Origin: Pseudomonas sp. R37(2017)
GTDB lineage: Bacteria; Pseudomonadota; Gammaproteobacteria; Pseudomonadales; Pseudomonadaceae
Direction of reading: 5' to 3'
Assembly (NCBI RefSeq): GCF_002113375.1
Contig: NZ_NEHO01000014.1
Location: 1-64,000 of the forward strand
DNA: 64,000 bases
Positions 6,191 through 14,411 of the stretch are shown here, in pieces (position 1 is the first letter of the stretch; every line of letters begins with the position of its first letter). A program made the position numbers and the translations under genes. The notes beneath the pieces were generated by a model. It searched no databases. It was not told the DNA's origin and was given only the letters and a program-made list of their open reading frames with translations.

Positions 6191-8605
6191 TCAGTACTGC
6201 GCACGCAGGCTCAGGGTCACGGTGCGTGGGTCGCCGTAGAAGTTGGTGCCCCAGGCGGCATCGACGCGCTCGTAGTACTTGCGGTCGAACAGGTTGTTGG
6301 CGGTCAGGGTCGACGACAGGTGGTCGTTGAACTTGTAGCCGACCTGCGCCGTGGTGACGGCATAGCCGCCTTGTCGGAACTTCACGTCACGCTGGTAATA
6401 AGTTTCGCTGACCGCACGCACGCCGCCGGCGACGCTGAAGTCCTTGAGCGGACCGTCGGTGAATTCGTATTTGGTCCACAGGTTGTAGTTGTGCTTGGGC
6501 GTGATGGTGCTGAAGGTCTTGCCTTTGTTGGCTTCATCGCCGTCCAGGAACTTGGTGGAGGTGTAGGCGTAGCCGGTGACGATGCTCCAGTTGTCCGTCA
6601 GGTTTCCGCTCAACTCGGTTTCCCAACCCTCGCTGCGTGCCCGCCCTTCGGTCATGTAGGCGCCGGAGGTGTTGTCGTACTCGGCGCGGTTTTCGTCGTA
6701 GATACGGAAGGCGGCGATGCTGGCGTTCAGGCGGCCATCGTAGAATTCGCGCTTGAGACCGATTTCGTACTGTTTGCCTTTGCGCGGGCCGACCGGCTCG
6801 CCGTCCGTGCCGATTTCGCTCTGCGGCTTGAACACGCCGGTGTAGCTGAAGTAGGTCGACAGTTCCGGTGTGATCTTGCCGATGAGCGCGCCGTATGGCA
6901 CGACCTTGTGGTTGATGCTGGTGTGGGCTTCGCCGAAGTTGTTGAAGAAGGCGTTGGCGTTCTTCGCGTCGCTTTCGTACCAGGTCACACGACTGCCGCC
7001 GAGGACGTCGAGCCAGTCGGTGACGTTGAGCTTGGCACGGCTGTAGATACCGTACTGGTCTGACTTGGACCAGTTGCCGTTGACGTGCGCATAGTCGTTG
7101 CGGGGAATGTTGTTGTCCGGATCAAACACGTTGATCGGAAAGTACTCGCCACCGCCATAGGTGAAGTCCTTGTCCAGGTGCTGGTACTCGGCACCCAGGG
7201 TGAACTCGTGGCGACGATCGGCGAACTCGAAAGGCGTGGTGACGAAGCTGTCGACACCCAGGGTCTTGATGTGGGTGTAGTAGTCGTACGCCACGGCCCA
7301 GCTGTCACCGGTGACCGGGTCGACAGCGCCGTCGGCCCAGGTGAAGTTGCGCTCCGGGGTTTCGGCGTCGCGGTAGGTCACGGTGGTCTTGAACTGACCG
7401 CCATTGTCCAGCGCGTGATCAACTTCGGCAAAGGACTCCCAGACTATTTCGTTCAGGGTGTTCCACTTGGCGTCGACGTTGGTCGAGCGCGGAACGTCCA
7501 GCAACGTGCCGTCGGCATAGGCCGGCAAGCCGAACGCCGGGGTGGAGTTGTTCTTCTGGTAGGCGCCGCCCACCGACAATGTGGTGGACGGGCCGAGGTC
7601 GAATTCCAGGCGACCGTAGATCATCGGGCGTTCGTTCTGCGCGTAGTCGACGAAGGACTTGTTGTTCTCGTAGGCCGTGATGAGGCGACCGCGCACGGTG
7701 CCCTGGTCGTTCAACGGGCCGGTCACGTCCACCGAGGAACGGTAGTGATCGTAGGAGCCTCCGGCCAGTTCACCGCCGAGGGCGAACTGGCCCAGGGCGC
7801 GCTTGCGTACCACGTTGATCGTACCGCCGGGTTCGCCAGCGCCCTGGTACAGGCCGGACGGGCCGCGCAGCACTTCGATGCGGTCGTACATCGCCAGGTC
7901 GAAACTGGTGGCCATGTCGCCCTGGCCGGTGGGTTGCGAAACGCCGTCGACCTGCACCTGGTCGACGAGGAAGCCGCGCATGTAGATGTCGTTGAGGCTG
8001 GAGCCGGTGTTGTAGCTCTTGATGGTCACGCCGGTGACCTGACGCATGGCGTCCTGCAGGCTGTTCAGGTTCTGGTCGTCCATGCGCTGGCGCGTGACGA
8101 CGGACACCGACTGCGGGATGTCCTTGAGCTTGATGTTGCCTTTGCCGATGGTCACTTCATCGCTGGTGTAGGAGTGCGTACCTTCGGTGGTCGGTCCCAG
8201 CGCCACGCCGGTGATGGACGTCGCACCCAGCTGCAATGCACTGGAGTCACCGACCGCTGGCACCAGCGATACGGTGTTGCCATTCAACTGAAAATTGATG
8301 CCGCTCCCCAGCAGCAAGGTTTTCAGTGCCTGTTCCGGTTCCATGCTGCCGGACACCGCCGTGGACTTGATGCCGTTGACCATGTCCTGGCTATAGAGAA
8401 TCTGCAGGTTGGTCTGCTGGCCCAGTTGGCGCAATGCACTGGCCAGCGATTGGGCCGGCACATCGACGCTCACCGGGGCTGCCTCGACCTGGGAGGTCCC
8501 CAGCAGCAACAGGGGCAGCAGCACACCCGGCACCATCGTACGGAATTTCTTTTGCCGTTCGATGGCCAATGCCAAAGGTGCGCGGGACAGAGTAAGGCTT
8601 TGCAT
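6191..8605 (-). CDS. fpvA: TonB-dependent ferripyoverdine receptor with N-terminal signalling domain
   Basis: The protein has 804 residues. There is a signal peptide (LPLLLLGTSQVEA). A secretin/TonB short N-terminal (STN) domain spans about residues 45-125 (VDVPAQSLASALRQLGQQTNLQILYS), followed by a plug (GKGNIKLKDIPQSVSVVTRQRMDDQN, LRGPSGLYQGAGEPGGTINVVRKR) and a beta-barrel ending in the aromatic Tyr (LSLRAQY). The STN domain marks a transducer that signals to an anti-sigma factor on ligand binding. Adjacency to pvdE and the maturation genes supports fpvA over another siderophore receptor; the cognate pyoverdine type cannot be told. A Fur box lies upstream. No TAAAT-N16-CGT box is present. 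Confidence 0.9.
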   Translation of the reverse strand: MQSLTLSRAPLALAIERQKKFRTMVPGVLLPLLLLGTSQVEAAPVSVDVPAQSLASALRQLGQQTNLQILYSQDMVNGIKSTAVSGSMEPEQALKTLLLGSGINFQLNGNTVSLVPAVGDSSALQLGATSITGVALGPTTEGTHSYTSDEVTIGKGNIKLKDIPQSVSVVTRQRMDDQNLNSLQDAMRQVTGVTIKSYNTGSSLNDIYMRGFLVDQVQVDGVSQPTGQGDMATSFDLAMYDRIEVLRGPSGLYQGAGEPGGTINVVRKRALGQFALGGELAGGSYDHYRSSVDVTGPLNDQGTVRGRLITAYENNKSFVDYAQNERPMIYGRLEFDLGPSTTLSVGGAYQKNNSTPAFGLPAYADGTLLDVPRSTNVDAKWNTLNEIVWESFAEVDHALDNGGQFKTTVTYRDAETPERNFTWADGAVDPVTGDSWAVAYDYYTHIKTLGVDSFVTTPFEFADRRHEFTLGAEYQHLDKDFTYGGGEYFPINVFDPDNNIPRNDYAHVNGNWSKSDQYGIYSRAKLNVTDWLDVLGGSRVTWYESDAKNANAFFNNFGEAHTSINHKVVPYGALIGKITPELSTYFSYTGVFKPQSEIGTDGEPVGPRKGKQYEIGLKREFYDGRLNASIAAFRIYDENRAEYDNTSGAYMTEGRARSEGWETELSGNLTDNWSIVTGYAYTSTKFLDGDEANKGKTFSTITPKHNYNLWTKYEFTDGPLKDFSVAGGVRAVSETYYQRDVKFRQGGYAVTTAQVGYKFNDHLSSTLTANNLFDRKYYERVDAAWGTNFYGDPRTVTLSLRAQY

Positions 8606-8645
8606 TGCTCGAATCGCTCCAGAATGGTGTGTGCAGTTTTTTAGT

Positions 8646-8663
8646 TAATGATAATTATTATTA
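8646..8663 (-). promoter_or_regulatory. Fur box of fpvA
   Basis: TAATGATAATTATTATTA is an AT-rich, near-palindromic match to the GATAATGATAATCATTATC Fur consensus, about 45 bp upstream of the fpvA start. It fits iron-repressed expression of the receptor. Confidence 0.72.
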
Positions 8664-8731
8664 GACGTACCACTTTGGCTAAACCGGAAAACAAACTTCA
8701 AAAAACAACAACCTGCGCATAGCCAACGGCG

Positions 8732-10381
8732 TCAGGCGGTGGCGCGCTCGGTGACGACCCGACCCGATTCCAGGCGCACCAGTTGATCGGCCATGTCGAA
8801 ATAGCGGTCGTCGTGGGAGATGACGATGATGGTTTTGCCCAGGCGCTTGAGGTCCGGCAGCAGCTCGGTATAGAAAATGCGGCGGAAGGTCGGGTCCTGG
8901 TCGGCGGCCCACTCGTCGAACACCAGCACCGGGCGCTCTTCCAGCCAGGCATTGACCAGCGCCAGGCGCTTGCGCTGGCCGGTGGACAGGTCGGTGGTGG
9001 TGAAGCTGCCGTCCCTGACGCTGACCTTGTGGGCAATTTCCAGGCGTTGCAGGTAGGCATTAGCGTCTTCGGGAATGTGCCGGTCGCCCTGCACCACGTC
9101 ATCGAACAGGTAGTAGTCGGCAAAGATCGTGGTGAACAATTGGCGATAGTCATCGCGATTGTGTGCATCGATTTCCTGGTCGTTGAGCAGGATCGAACCC
9201 TGTTGCGGCGCGTAGAGGCCCAGCAGCAATTTGATCAGCGTGGTCTTGCCGCAGCCGTTTTCGCCGACGATGAAAATGATGTCGCCTGGCTCGATGGTCA
9301 GGTTCACCGGCCCCAGGCGAAACGCCTCGCTGCCCGGTGCGGCCGGGAAGGCGTAGCTGACGTTGTCCAGTTGCAGGCGGTTGATCTCGGTCGGCTGGGG
9401 GCCTTGGTCGTTGAGCAATAGATGCGGTTCTGGCGAGGAGAACTGGCTCGACAGCTCGGCGATGCGGCGAAAGGCAATGCGCGCGCGACTGACGATCGGC
9501 AAAGTGCCGACCAGATGCTCGATCGGGCCTTTCATGTACAGCAACACCAGCACGAAACCGCTCATCACCGCTTTGTCGGCGCTGGGCCAGAACGATTGCA
9601 GGGCCAGCGCCAGGCCAATGACCACGAAAAACAGCATCGAGCCCAGGGTCTTGGCGATCACGAAGGTGTTGATCGAGCGCACCTGGGTGTTACAGATGAA
9701 ATCGGCGGTGCCCTGGATGCCCTTGACGAACATGCGCTGGCGGCGCGGGCGGTGGATACGCAGTTCCTTGGCGCCGCCGGCAATGGCGTTGTAGTGCTTT
9801 TGCAAATCATCTTCGGCGTCGCGGGCGGCCATGAAACCCTGGATGCCCTTGCCCTGCGCGTAGAACTGGATGCCGGTGCCGATGGCAATCGCCAGCACCA
9901 TCATCAGGAACATCGGCCACGACAACATCGCCAGGTAACCCATGCAGCCGAGGGTCACGGTCAGGGAAATGGCCAGCGGCGCGAAGGCGAAGGCGAAGTC
10001 GCTGATAGTGTCGACGTCGTGGGTCAGCACCGGAATCAGGCGGTGGCTGCGGTAGCGCTCGATCTGCTCGATGGGCGCCGAGAGTACTTTTTCCCCAAGC
10101 GTTTTGCGCAGTTTGGCAATGATGTGCTGGCCGACGTAGTTGGTGCCGATGTCCGAGCAGATCGAACTGCCCAGCGCCAGCAGGCACAGGCCGCCGAACA
10201 GTGCGACCACGCCCTGGGTCAGGCCGTCCGGCGAATGCAGCGCGTTGTTGATGGTGGCCAGCAGCACCGTCACGCTGAGGCCGCCCACCATGCCCAGGAG
10301 AATCGACAGACTGACGACGAGCCGGAACGGTTTCAGGAGGCTGAACAATTCATGAATGGCGCCGCGCGTTGGCTGGGTCAT
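8732..10381 (-). CDS. pvdE: Pyoverdine precursor ABC exporter (cyclic-peptide-export family)
   Basis: The protein has 549 residues. The N-terminal half has about six membrane segments (for example VVSLSILLGMVGGLSVTVLLA and VVALFGGLCLLALGSSIC). The C-terminal ATPase has Walker A IVGENGCGKTT, the signature region DLSTGQRKRLALVNAWLE and Walker B RPVLVFDEWAADQDP, with the switch His in VISHDDRYFD. Trp-Ala replaces the usual Pro-Thr after Walker B, as in the SyrD/PvdE group. It moves acylated ferribactin from cytoplasm to periplasm. A perfect PvdS promoter box lies at 10424-10447. Confidence 0.93.
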   Translation of the reverse strand: MTQPTRGAIHELFSLLKPFRLVVSLSILLGMVGGLSVTVLLATINNALHSPDGLTQGVVALFGGLCLLALGSSICSDIGTNYVGQHIIAKLRKTLGEKVLSAPIEQIERYRSHRLIPVLTHDVDTISDFAFAFAPLAISLTVTLGCMGYLAMLSWPMFLMMVLAIAIGTGIQFYAQGKGIQGFMAARDAEDDLQKHYNAIAGGAKELRIHRPRRQRMFVKGIQGTADFICNTQVRSINTFVIAKTLGSMLFFVVIGLALALQSFWPSADKAVMSGFVLVLLYMKGPIEHLVGTLPIVSRARIAFRRIAELSSQFSSPEPHLLLNDQGPQPTEINRLQLDNVSYAFPAAPGSEAFRLGPVNLTIEPGDIIFIVGENGCGKTTLIKLLLGLYAPQQGSILLNDQEIDAHNRDDYRQLFTTIFADYYLFDDVVQGDRHIPEDANAYLQRLEIAHKVSVRDGSFTTTDLSTGQRKRLALVNAWLEERPVLVFDEWAADQDPTFRRIFYTELLPDLKRLGKTIIVISHDDRYFDMADQLVRLESGRVVTERATA

Positions 10382-10423
10382 GGGCGGAAGGTTCCTTGGG
10401 TCTCGAGGCAGATACCCAGTAGA

Positions 10424-10447
10424 ACGTGTGGTGGAGGGCGTAATTTA
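10424..10447 (-). promoter_or_regulatory. Iron-starvation (PvdS) promoter of pvdE
   Basis: On the minus strand TAAAT is followed by exactly 16 bases and CGT, the -35/-10 signature recognised by sigma PvdS. It lies about 45-65 bp before the pvdE ATG. Confidence 0.85.
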
Positions 10448-10466
10448 AAAGGTGGGCGACACAGAA

Positions 10467-10573
10467 CCTGTAGGAGCGAGCATGCTCGCGAAGGCGGACT
10501 ATCAGTCGACATCTTCATCGGCTGATAGTCCGCCTTCGCGGGCAAGTCGGATCGCCGCACCGCCGCTCCCACA
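10467..10573. repeat. REPIN
   Basis: CCTGTAGGAGCGAGCATGCTCGCGAAGGCGG on the left pairs with CCGCCTTCGCGGGCAAGTCGGATCGCCGC...GCTCCCACAGG on the right. The right REP is a divergent form that carries an extra GTCGGATCGCCGC segment also seen at 23030 and 35474. Confidence 0.82.
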
Positions 10574-10586
10574 GGGGGAGGAGGGG

Positions 10587-11474
10587 TTAGAGGGTGCGCA
10601 CGACACGGAACCCGATCCAGTCGCCACGGGTTTGCGGGTCGATGTCATTGCGGTTGCCCGAGCGGGAAAACACCGGTGCTTCGCCCCAGTCGTTGCCACG
10701 GATGCGCAAGGTGTCGCAATTGGGTTCGGTCCAGGCGCTTCCATCGCTGGGGGCGCCGGCATAGTCCGGGTGGTAGCAGTCGGCGATCCATTCGTAGACA
10801 TTGCCATGCATGTCGTACATACCGAAGGCGTTGGGCGGGTAGCTGCCGACCGGCGAGCTGTAGCTGTAGCCATCGGTGGGGCCGTAGGTGTTGGCGTGGG
10901 TGGCGATGCTGTATTCGGTGCCGGGGTCGAACGGGAAGGGGAAGGGGCCCGTTGACCCGGCACGGGCGGCGTACTCGCGCTGGGCTTCGCTGACGATGTG
11001 GTAGTGCTGGCCGGTTTTCAGCGACAGCCAGGCGACGTAGGCGCTGACTTCGGCAAAGTTCATGCATACCGCCGGCTGACGCGGACCCTGGGGGTAACTC
11101 GGTTTGCCGTTGGTGCATGCCCGGCCGGGGCGGGTGTCGCCATCGGGCAGGGTGATCCCGGTTTCCTGCATGTATTGGTTCCATTCCCCGGCAGTGATCT
11201 GGTAACGGCTCATGGCGAACGGTTTGTCGAATGTCACCTCATGCATCGGGCCTTCATCGGGCTCGCGGCCGACTTCGTCTTGCGGGGTGCCCATGGTGAA
11301 GGTGCCGGCGGGCAGCACCACCATTTCCGGGCAATGGCGGCAATCCTTGAAGACCTTGCCGGGCAACGGTGCCGTGTTCGCCTGGGCGAGGCTCGGTACG
11401 ATACTGCCCAGCAATGCCAGCAGCGTCACGGCGCCCCAACGCTTGAGGTGCTGCCTGTACAGGGTGCTTTTCAT
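10587..11474 (-). CDS. pvdO: PvdO: formylglycine-generating-enzyme-fold pyoverdine maturation protein
   Basis: The protein has 295 residues with an N-terminal signal peptide (VTLLALLGSIVPSLAQA). The FGE-sulfatase fold is shown by MVVLPAGTFTMGTP, GPMHEVTFDKPFAMSRYQITAGEWNQYM, and the C-terminal FGMYDMHGNVYEWIADCYH...IGFRVVRTL. PvdO acts in the periplasm and is needed for the final oxidation of dihydropyoverdine to pyoverdine. It is the last gene of the pvdM-pvdN-pvdO unit, 29 bp after pvdN. A REPIN follows and may stabilise the mRNA end. Confidence 0.92.
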   Translation of the reverse strand: MKSTLYRQHLKRWGAVTLLALLGSIVPSLAQANTAPLPGKVFKDCRHCPEMVVLPAGTFTMGTPQDEVGREPDEGPMHEVTFDKPFAMSRYQITAGEWNQYMQETGITLPDGDTRPGRACTNGKPSYPQGPRQPAVCMNFAEVSAYVAWLSLKTGQHYHIVSEAQREYAARAGSTGPFPFPFDPGTEYSIATHANTYGPTDGYSYSSPVGSYPPNAFGMYDMHGNVYEWIADCYHPDYAGAPSDGSAWTEPNCDTLRIRGNDWGEAPVFSRSGNRNDIDPQTRGDWIGFRVVRTL

Positions 11475-11503
11475 AAGGGTTCTCGCTAACGGGAATCGGC
11501 GGT

Positions 11504-12778
11504 TCAGAGTCTGCTGGCCATCAGTTCCATCAACTGGTCGATGTGCGCCCGGGTATTGAGCAGCCCCGGTGAAACACGAATGATCGGTCCGACATCACGG
11601 TCCACGGCATCGCACACCACGCGCCGGTCCATCAGGTAATTGGCAACCTCTTCGCAGTCCCGGTTCTTGATGCGGAAGAAGGTGAAGCCGGCGGAATGTT
11701 CCGGCGACAGCGGTGTGACCAGCTCCACCGACGGGTGCTCCTGCAAACGCTTCTTCAGGTAGCTGTTGATCTCGTGGATGCGCGCCGCGACCTCGGCCTT
11801 GCCCAGGTCCAGGTGCAATTTGAAGGCTTCGGTCAGCGCCCAGCGGTGCTCGAAGGAGTGGTAGCCGCCATAGGTCATCACAGTGGAAAACTGAGTCGCT
11901 TCGGAGAAGGTCGGGATGGTCGGGGTGACGTCCTTGAGTTCGTCGGAACGGGCGCAGATGATTCCGGTGCCCCGTGGGCCGAACATCCATTTGTGCGTGC
12001 CGGCAATGAAGAAGTCGCAGTGCATGTCCGGAAAATCGACGTTCTCCACACCAAAGCCGTGTACGCCATCGATCACGTAGAGGATGCGGTCCTTGTCGGC
12101 GCGACCACGGTTTTTCTCTTCCACCAGTTTGCCGATTTCACCGATGGGCAATTTCACGCCGCTGCCGGAATGCACCCAGGTCATGCCCAGTACGCGTGTT
12201 TCGGGGCGGATGTTGCGCTCGATCGAGGCCAGCACTTCGGCGGTCGATACCTTGTAGGGGTCTTCGAACAGTTTGATCTTGCGAACCCGGGTGCCGTCTT
12301 TCTGGGTGCGGTATTCGAACACGCTGTTGGCGGCGTAGTGCTCGTGTTCGCTGGTGAGGATTTCCTGGTCCGGGCGCACATGGATGCCGGCGTAGATCAT
12401 CGCCAGCCCTTCAGTGGTGCTGCCGGTCAGGGCGATCTGCGACGGCTCGGCCTTCAGGTAATGGCCAGCCCACACGCGCACGTCTTCTTCGCGGCGTTCG
12501 GTTTCGCCGCGATGCCAGTCCATGGCCAGGCCGGGGTTGCGATCGAGGTTGGCGCGATGCATCTCGATGGCTTCACGCACCGGGCGCGGGTGCGAGGTCA
12601 CGAGGAAGTTGGCGAAGTGCAGGTAGTTCGGGTCCTGGGTGAACAGTTGGCGCAGTCGGTCCCATTTGTCCCCGGGCAACGGGCTTGCGGCCTGTGCGGG
12701 CAGGTCGACGGCCGAGGCCAGGGGAATGCCGGCCGCCAGAATGCCGGCCTGCTTGAGGAATGAACGACGGTTGGTCAT
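11504..12778 (-). CDS. pvdN: PvdN: periplasmic PLP-dependent enzyme modifying the pyoverdine side chain
   Basis: The protein has 424 residues. It begins with a Tat-type signal (NRRSFLKQAGILAAGIPLASA) followed by a class V aminotransferase fold. The cofactor lysine is in FFIAGTHKWMFGPRGTG and the substrate-side region is DRILYVIDGVHGFGVENVDFPD. In fluorescent pseudomonads PvdN converts the N-terminal glutamate of the precursor to the succinamide side chain in the periplasm. Tat export of a folded, cofactor-loaded enzyme fits this. It lies 30 bp after pvdM and 29 bp before pvdO in one operon. Confidence 0.93.
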   Translation of the reverse strand: MTNRRSFLKQAGILAAGIPLASAVDLPAQAASPLPGDKWDRLRQLFTQDPNYLHFANFLVTSHPRPVREAIEMHRANLDRNPGLAMDWHRGETERREEDVRVWAGHYLKAEPSQIALTGSTTEGLAMIYAGIHVRPDQEILTSEHEHYAANSVFEYRTQKDGTRVRKIKLFEDPYKVSTAEVLASIERNIRPETRVLGMTWVHSGSGVKLPIGEIGKLVEEKNRGRADKDRILYVIDGVHGFGVENVDFPDMHCDFFIAGTHKWMFGPRGTGIICARSDELKDVTPTIPTFSEATQFSTVMTYGGYHSFEHRWALTEAFKLHLDLGKAEVAARIHEINSYLKKRLQEHPSVELVTPLSPEHSAGFTFFRIKNRDCEEVANYLMDRRVVCDAVDRDVGPIIRVSPGLLNTRAHIDQLMELMASRL

Positions 12779-12808
12779 GGTTCGGTTCGCTTTGGCAGAA
12801 GGAAAAAA

Positions 12809-14158
12809 TCAGTTGTGCACCACAGGCCGGGAAGACTTCTGCACCTGGTCCCAGACCCGCAGGAAGTTGCCGCCCCAGAGCTTGGCGATGTCGGCCTCGC
12901 TGTAGCCACGGCTGATCAGTTCGGCGGTCACATTGCGGGTCTCGCTGACGTCTTTCCAGCCGTCGAGGCCGCCACCGTCGTTGAAGTCGGAACTGATGCC
13001 GACATGGTCGATGCCGATTTTCTTCACGGCGTAATCGATCGCATCGCCGTAATCCTTGAGGCTGGCCTTGGGTTCTTCGTCGAGGATCGAGTAGAGCTGG
13101 CTGGCGTACTCGCCGAAACGCTGCTCGGGCCAGACGGTGATCACCGGGTCGCCGGGCATCAGGGCCATCTCCAGGCCTTGCAGCGGTTGCAGGTCGAAGC
13201 GCGCGCGCAGGGCGTTGAGCTTGTCCAGGGTGGCCTGGCTCAGCGGGCGGATGTAGGTCGGGAAGCCGACGATCTGTACCACGCCGCCGCTGTTCTTGAT
13301 CAGTTGCATTTCCGCATCGCTGAGGTTGCGCGGGATGTCCACCAGGGCTCGCGGTGCCGAGTGTGAGGCGACCATCGGCGTGCGGCTCAGTTGCGCGACT
13401 TGTTCCAGGGCCCTGGTCGACATCTGCGACACATCGATGATCACGCCCAGGTCGTTGAGGCGATGCACCGCCTGCTTGCCAATGTCCGACAGCCCGCCGA
13501 GGGCATCGCGCGAGTCGTTGAAAAATGGCAGGGGTCGCGACGAATCGGCCCAGGCGTTGTTGCCCACGTAGCTGAAGCCGAACATGCGCATGCCGCGCGC
13601 GGCCCACTTGTCCAGGGCGTTGAGGTCATTGCCCAGCGGGTAGGCGTTGAGCATGCTGATGAACACCGCGAACTTGCCTTCGCCGTGCAGGCGACGGAAG
13701 TCGTCGGCGCTGTAGGCGATGGCCACCTGGTTGGGGAAGTCGCGGACCATCGCGCTGATGATCTTGTAGCGGGTTTCCTGCTCAAGGCGGGCCTCGTCGA
13801 TGAACCCATCGGTAGGGCGATGGGGCGCGTTGGCGCCGTTCCATATTTCCGGCCAGCCAAAGATCGTCAGCGCCGCTCCGGACAGGCGCCCGCGCCCGCT
13901 CTTGACCAGGTCGAACTGGCCGTCGCCGTCCTTGTCGACTTCGTTGCCGGCGGTGCCGAAGTCCATCGGCACGGTGATGTGGCTGTCGAACGAGAGGATG
14001 CGCTCGTGCAGTTGATCGGCCTGTTTCATCACCTTGACCGGGTAACCGGGATTGTCCCTGAACCCGTGGTCCCAGGCGGCGAAGCCTGCGCCAGCGCTGA
14101 TTGCCAGGGCCAGCGGCAGGCCGATGAAAAGAGCCTTTTTCGAACGTGGTTTTGTCAT
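12809..14158 (-). CDS. pvdM: PvdM: membrane dipeptidase-like pyoverdine maturation protein
   Basis: The protein has 449 residues. An N-terminal hydrophobic export/anchor segment (ALFIGLPLALAISAGAGFAAW) precedes a renal-dipeptidase-like amidohydrolase domain. Visible motifs are SFDSHITVP, AVFISMLNAYPLG, LGVIIDVSQMS, MVASHSAPRAL and DHVGISSDFNDGGGLDGW. The usual HxD metal motif appears altered (DSHI). PvdM is a periplasmic factor that helps PvdP oxidise ferribactin in vivo. It is the first gene of the pvdMNO operon, with a perfect PvdS promoter box at 14221-14244. Confidence 0.92.
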   Translation of the reverse strand: MTKPRSKKALFIGLPLALAISAGAGFAAWDHGFRDNPGYPVKVMKQADQLHERILSFDSHITVPMDFGTAGNEVDKDGDGQFDLVKSGRGRLSGAALTIFGWPEIWNGANAPHRPTDGFIDEARLEQETRYKIISAMVRDFPNQVAIAYSADDFRRLHGEGKFAVFISMLNAYPLGNDLNALDKWAARGMRMFGFSYVGNNAWADSSRPLPFFNDSRDALGGLSDIGKQAVHRLNDLGVIIDVSQMSTRALEQVAQLSRTPMVASHSAPRALVDIPRNLSDAEMQLIKNSGGVVQIVGFPTYIRPLSQATLDKLNALRARFDLQPLQGLEMALMPGDPVITVWPEQRFGEYASQLYSILDEEPKASLKDYGDAIDYAVKKIGIDHVGISSDFNDGGGLDGWKDVSETRNVTAELISRGYSEADIAKLWGGNFLRVWDQVQKSSRPVVHN

Positions 14159-14220
14159 TGCCGTCTCAGTCAGGTTCGCCGTCGAGGGTCAGGCGCGGGG
14201 GCTTTGCTATCTGGGGGGGA

Positions 14221-14244
14221 ACGAGTGGCTGATCCAATAATTTA
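14221..14244 (-). promoter_or_regulatory. Iron-starvation (PvdS) promoter of pvdMNO
   Basis: On the minus strand TAAAT-N16-CGT matches perfectly, reading CCTAAAT at the -35. It lies about 65 bp before pvdM and is divergent from the pvdP promoter about 100 bp away. Confidence 0.85.
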
Positions 14245-14262
14245 GGTGTTTGTGCCGGCCTC

Positions 14263-14337
14263 TTCGCGAGCAGGCTCGCTCCCACAGAGATTGTGTGAAC
14301 ACAGAAGATCCACTGTGGGAGCGAGCCTGCTCGCGAA
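14263..14337. repeat. REPIN between the divergent pvdM and pvdP promoters
   Basis: CGCGAGCAGGCTCGCTCCCACAG is followed by a short spacer and then CTGTGGGAGCGAGCCTGCTCGCGAAG. It is the GTGGGAGCGAGCCTG subtype and sits exactly between two PvdS promoters, separating them. Confidence 0.88.
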
Positions 14338-14342
14338 GCTTT

Positions 14343-14366
14343 TAAATTTATGTGGGCAACAAACGT
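14343..14366 (+). promoter_or_regulatory. Iron-starvation (PvdS) promoter of pvdP
   Basis: TAAAT at 14343-14347, 16 bases, then CGT at 14364-14366. Transcription would start about 40 bp before the ATG at 14412, which rules out an earlier start codon in this frame. Confidence 0.86.
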
Positions 14367-14411
14367 TCCAGCTTGGATAAAGCCTGCTCCATGGCTGACA
14401 CAGGTAGGGCA

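Noticed and set aside
7085-8644. 519-codon open frame on the + strand opposite fpvA
   Set aside because: Val/Gly/Ala/His-rich mirror of a beta-barrel gene, with no domain.
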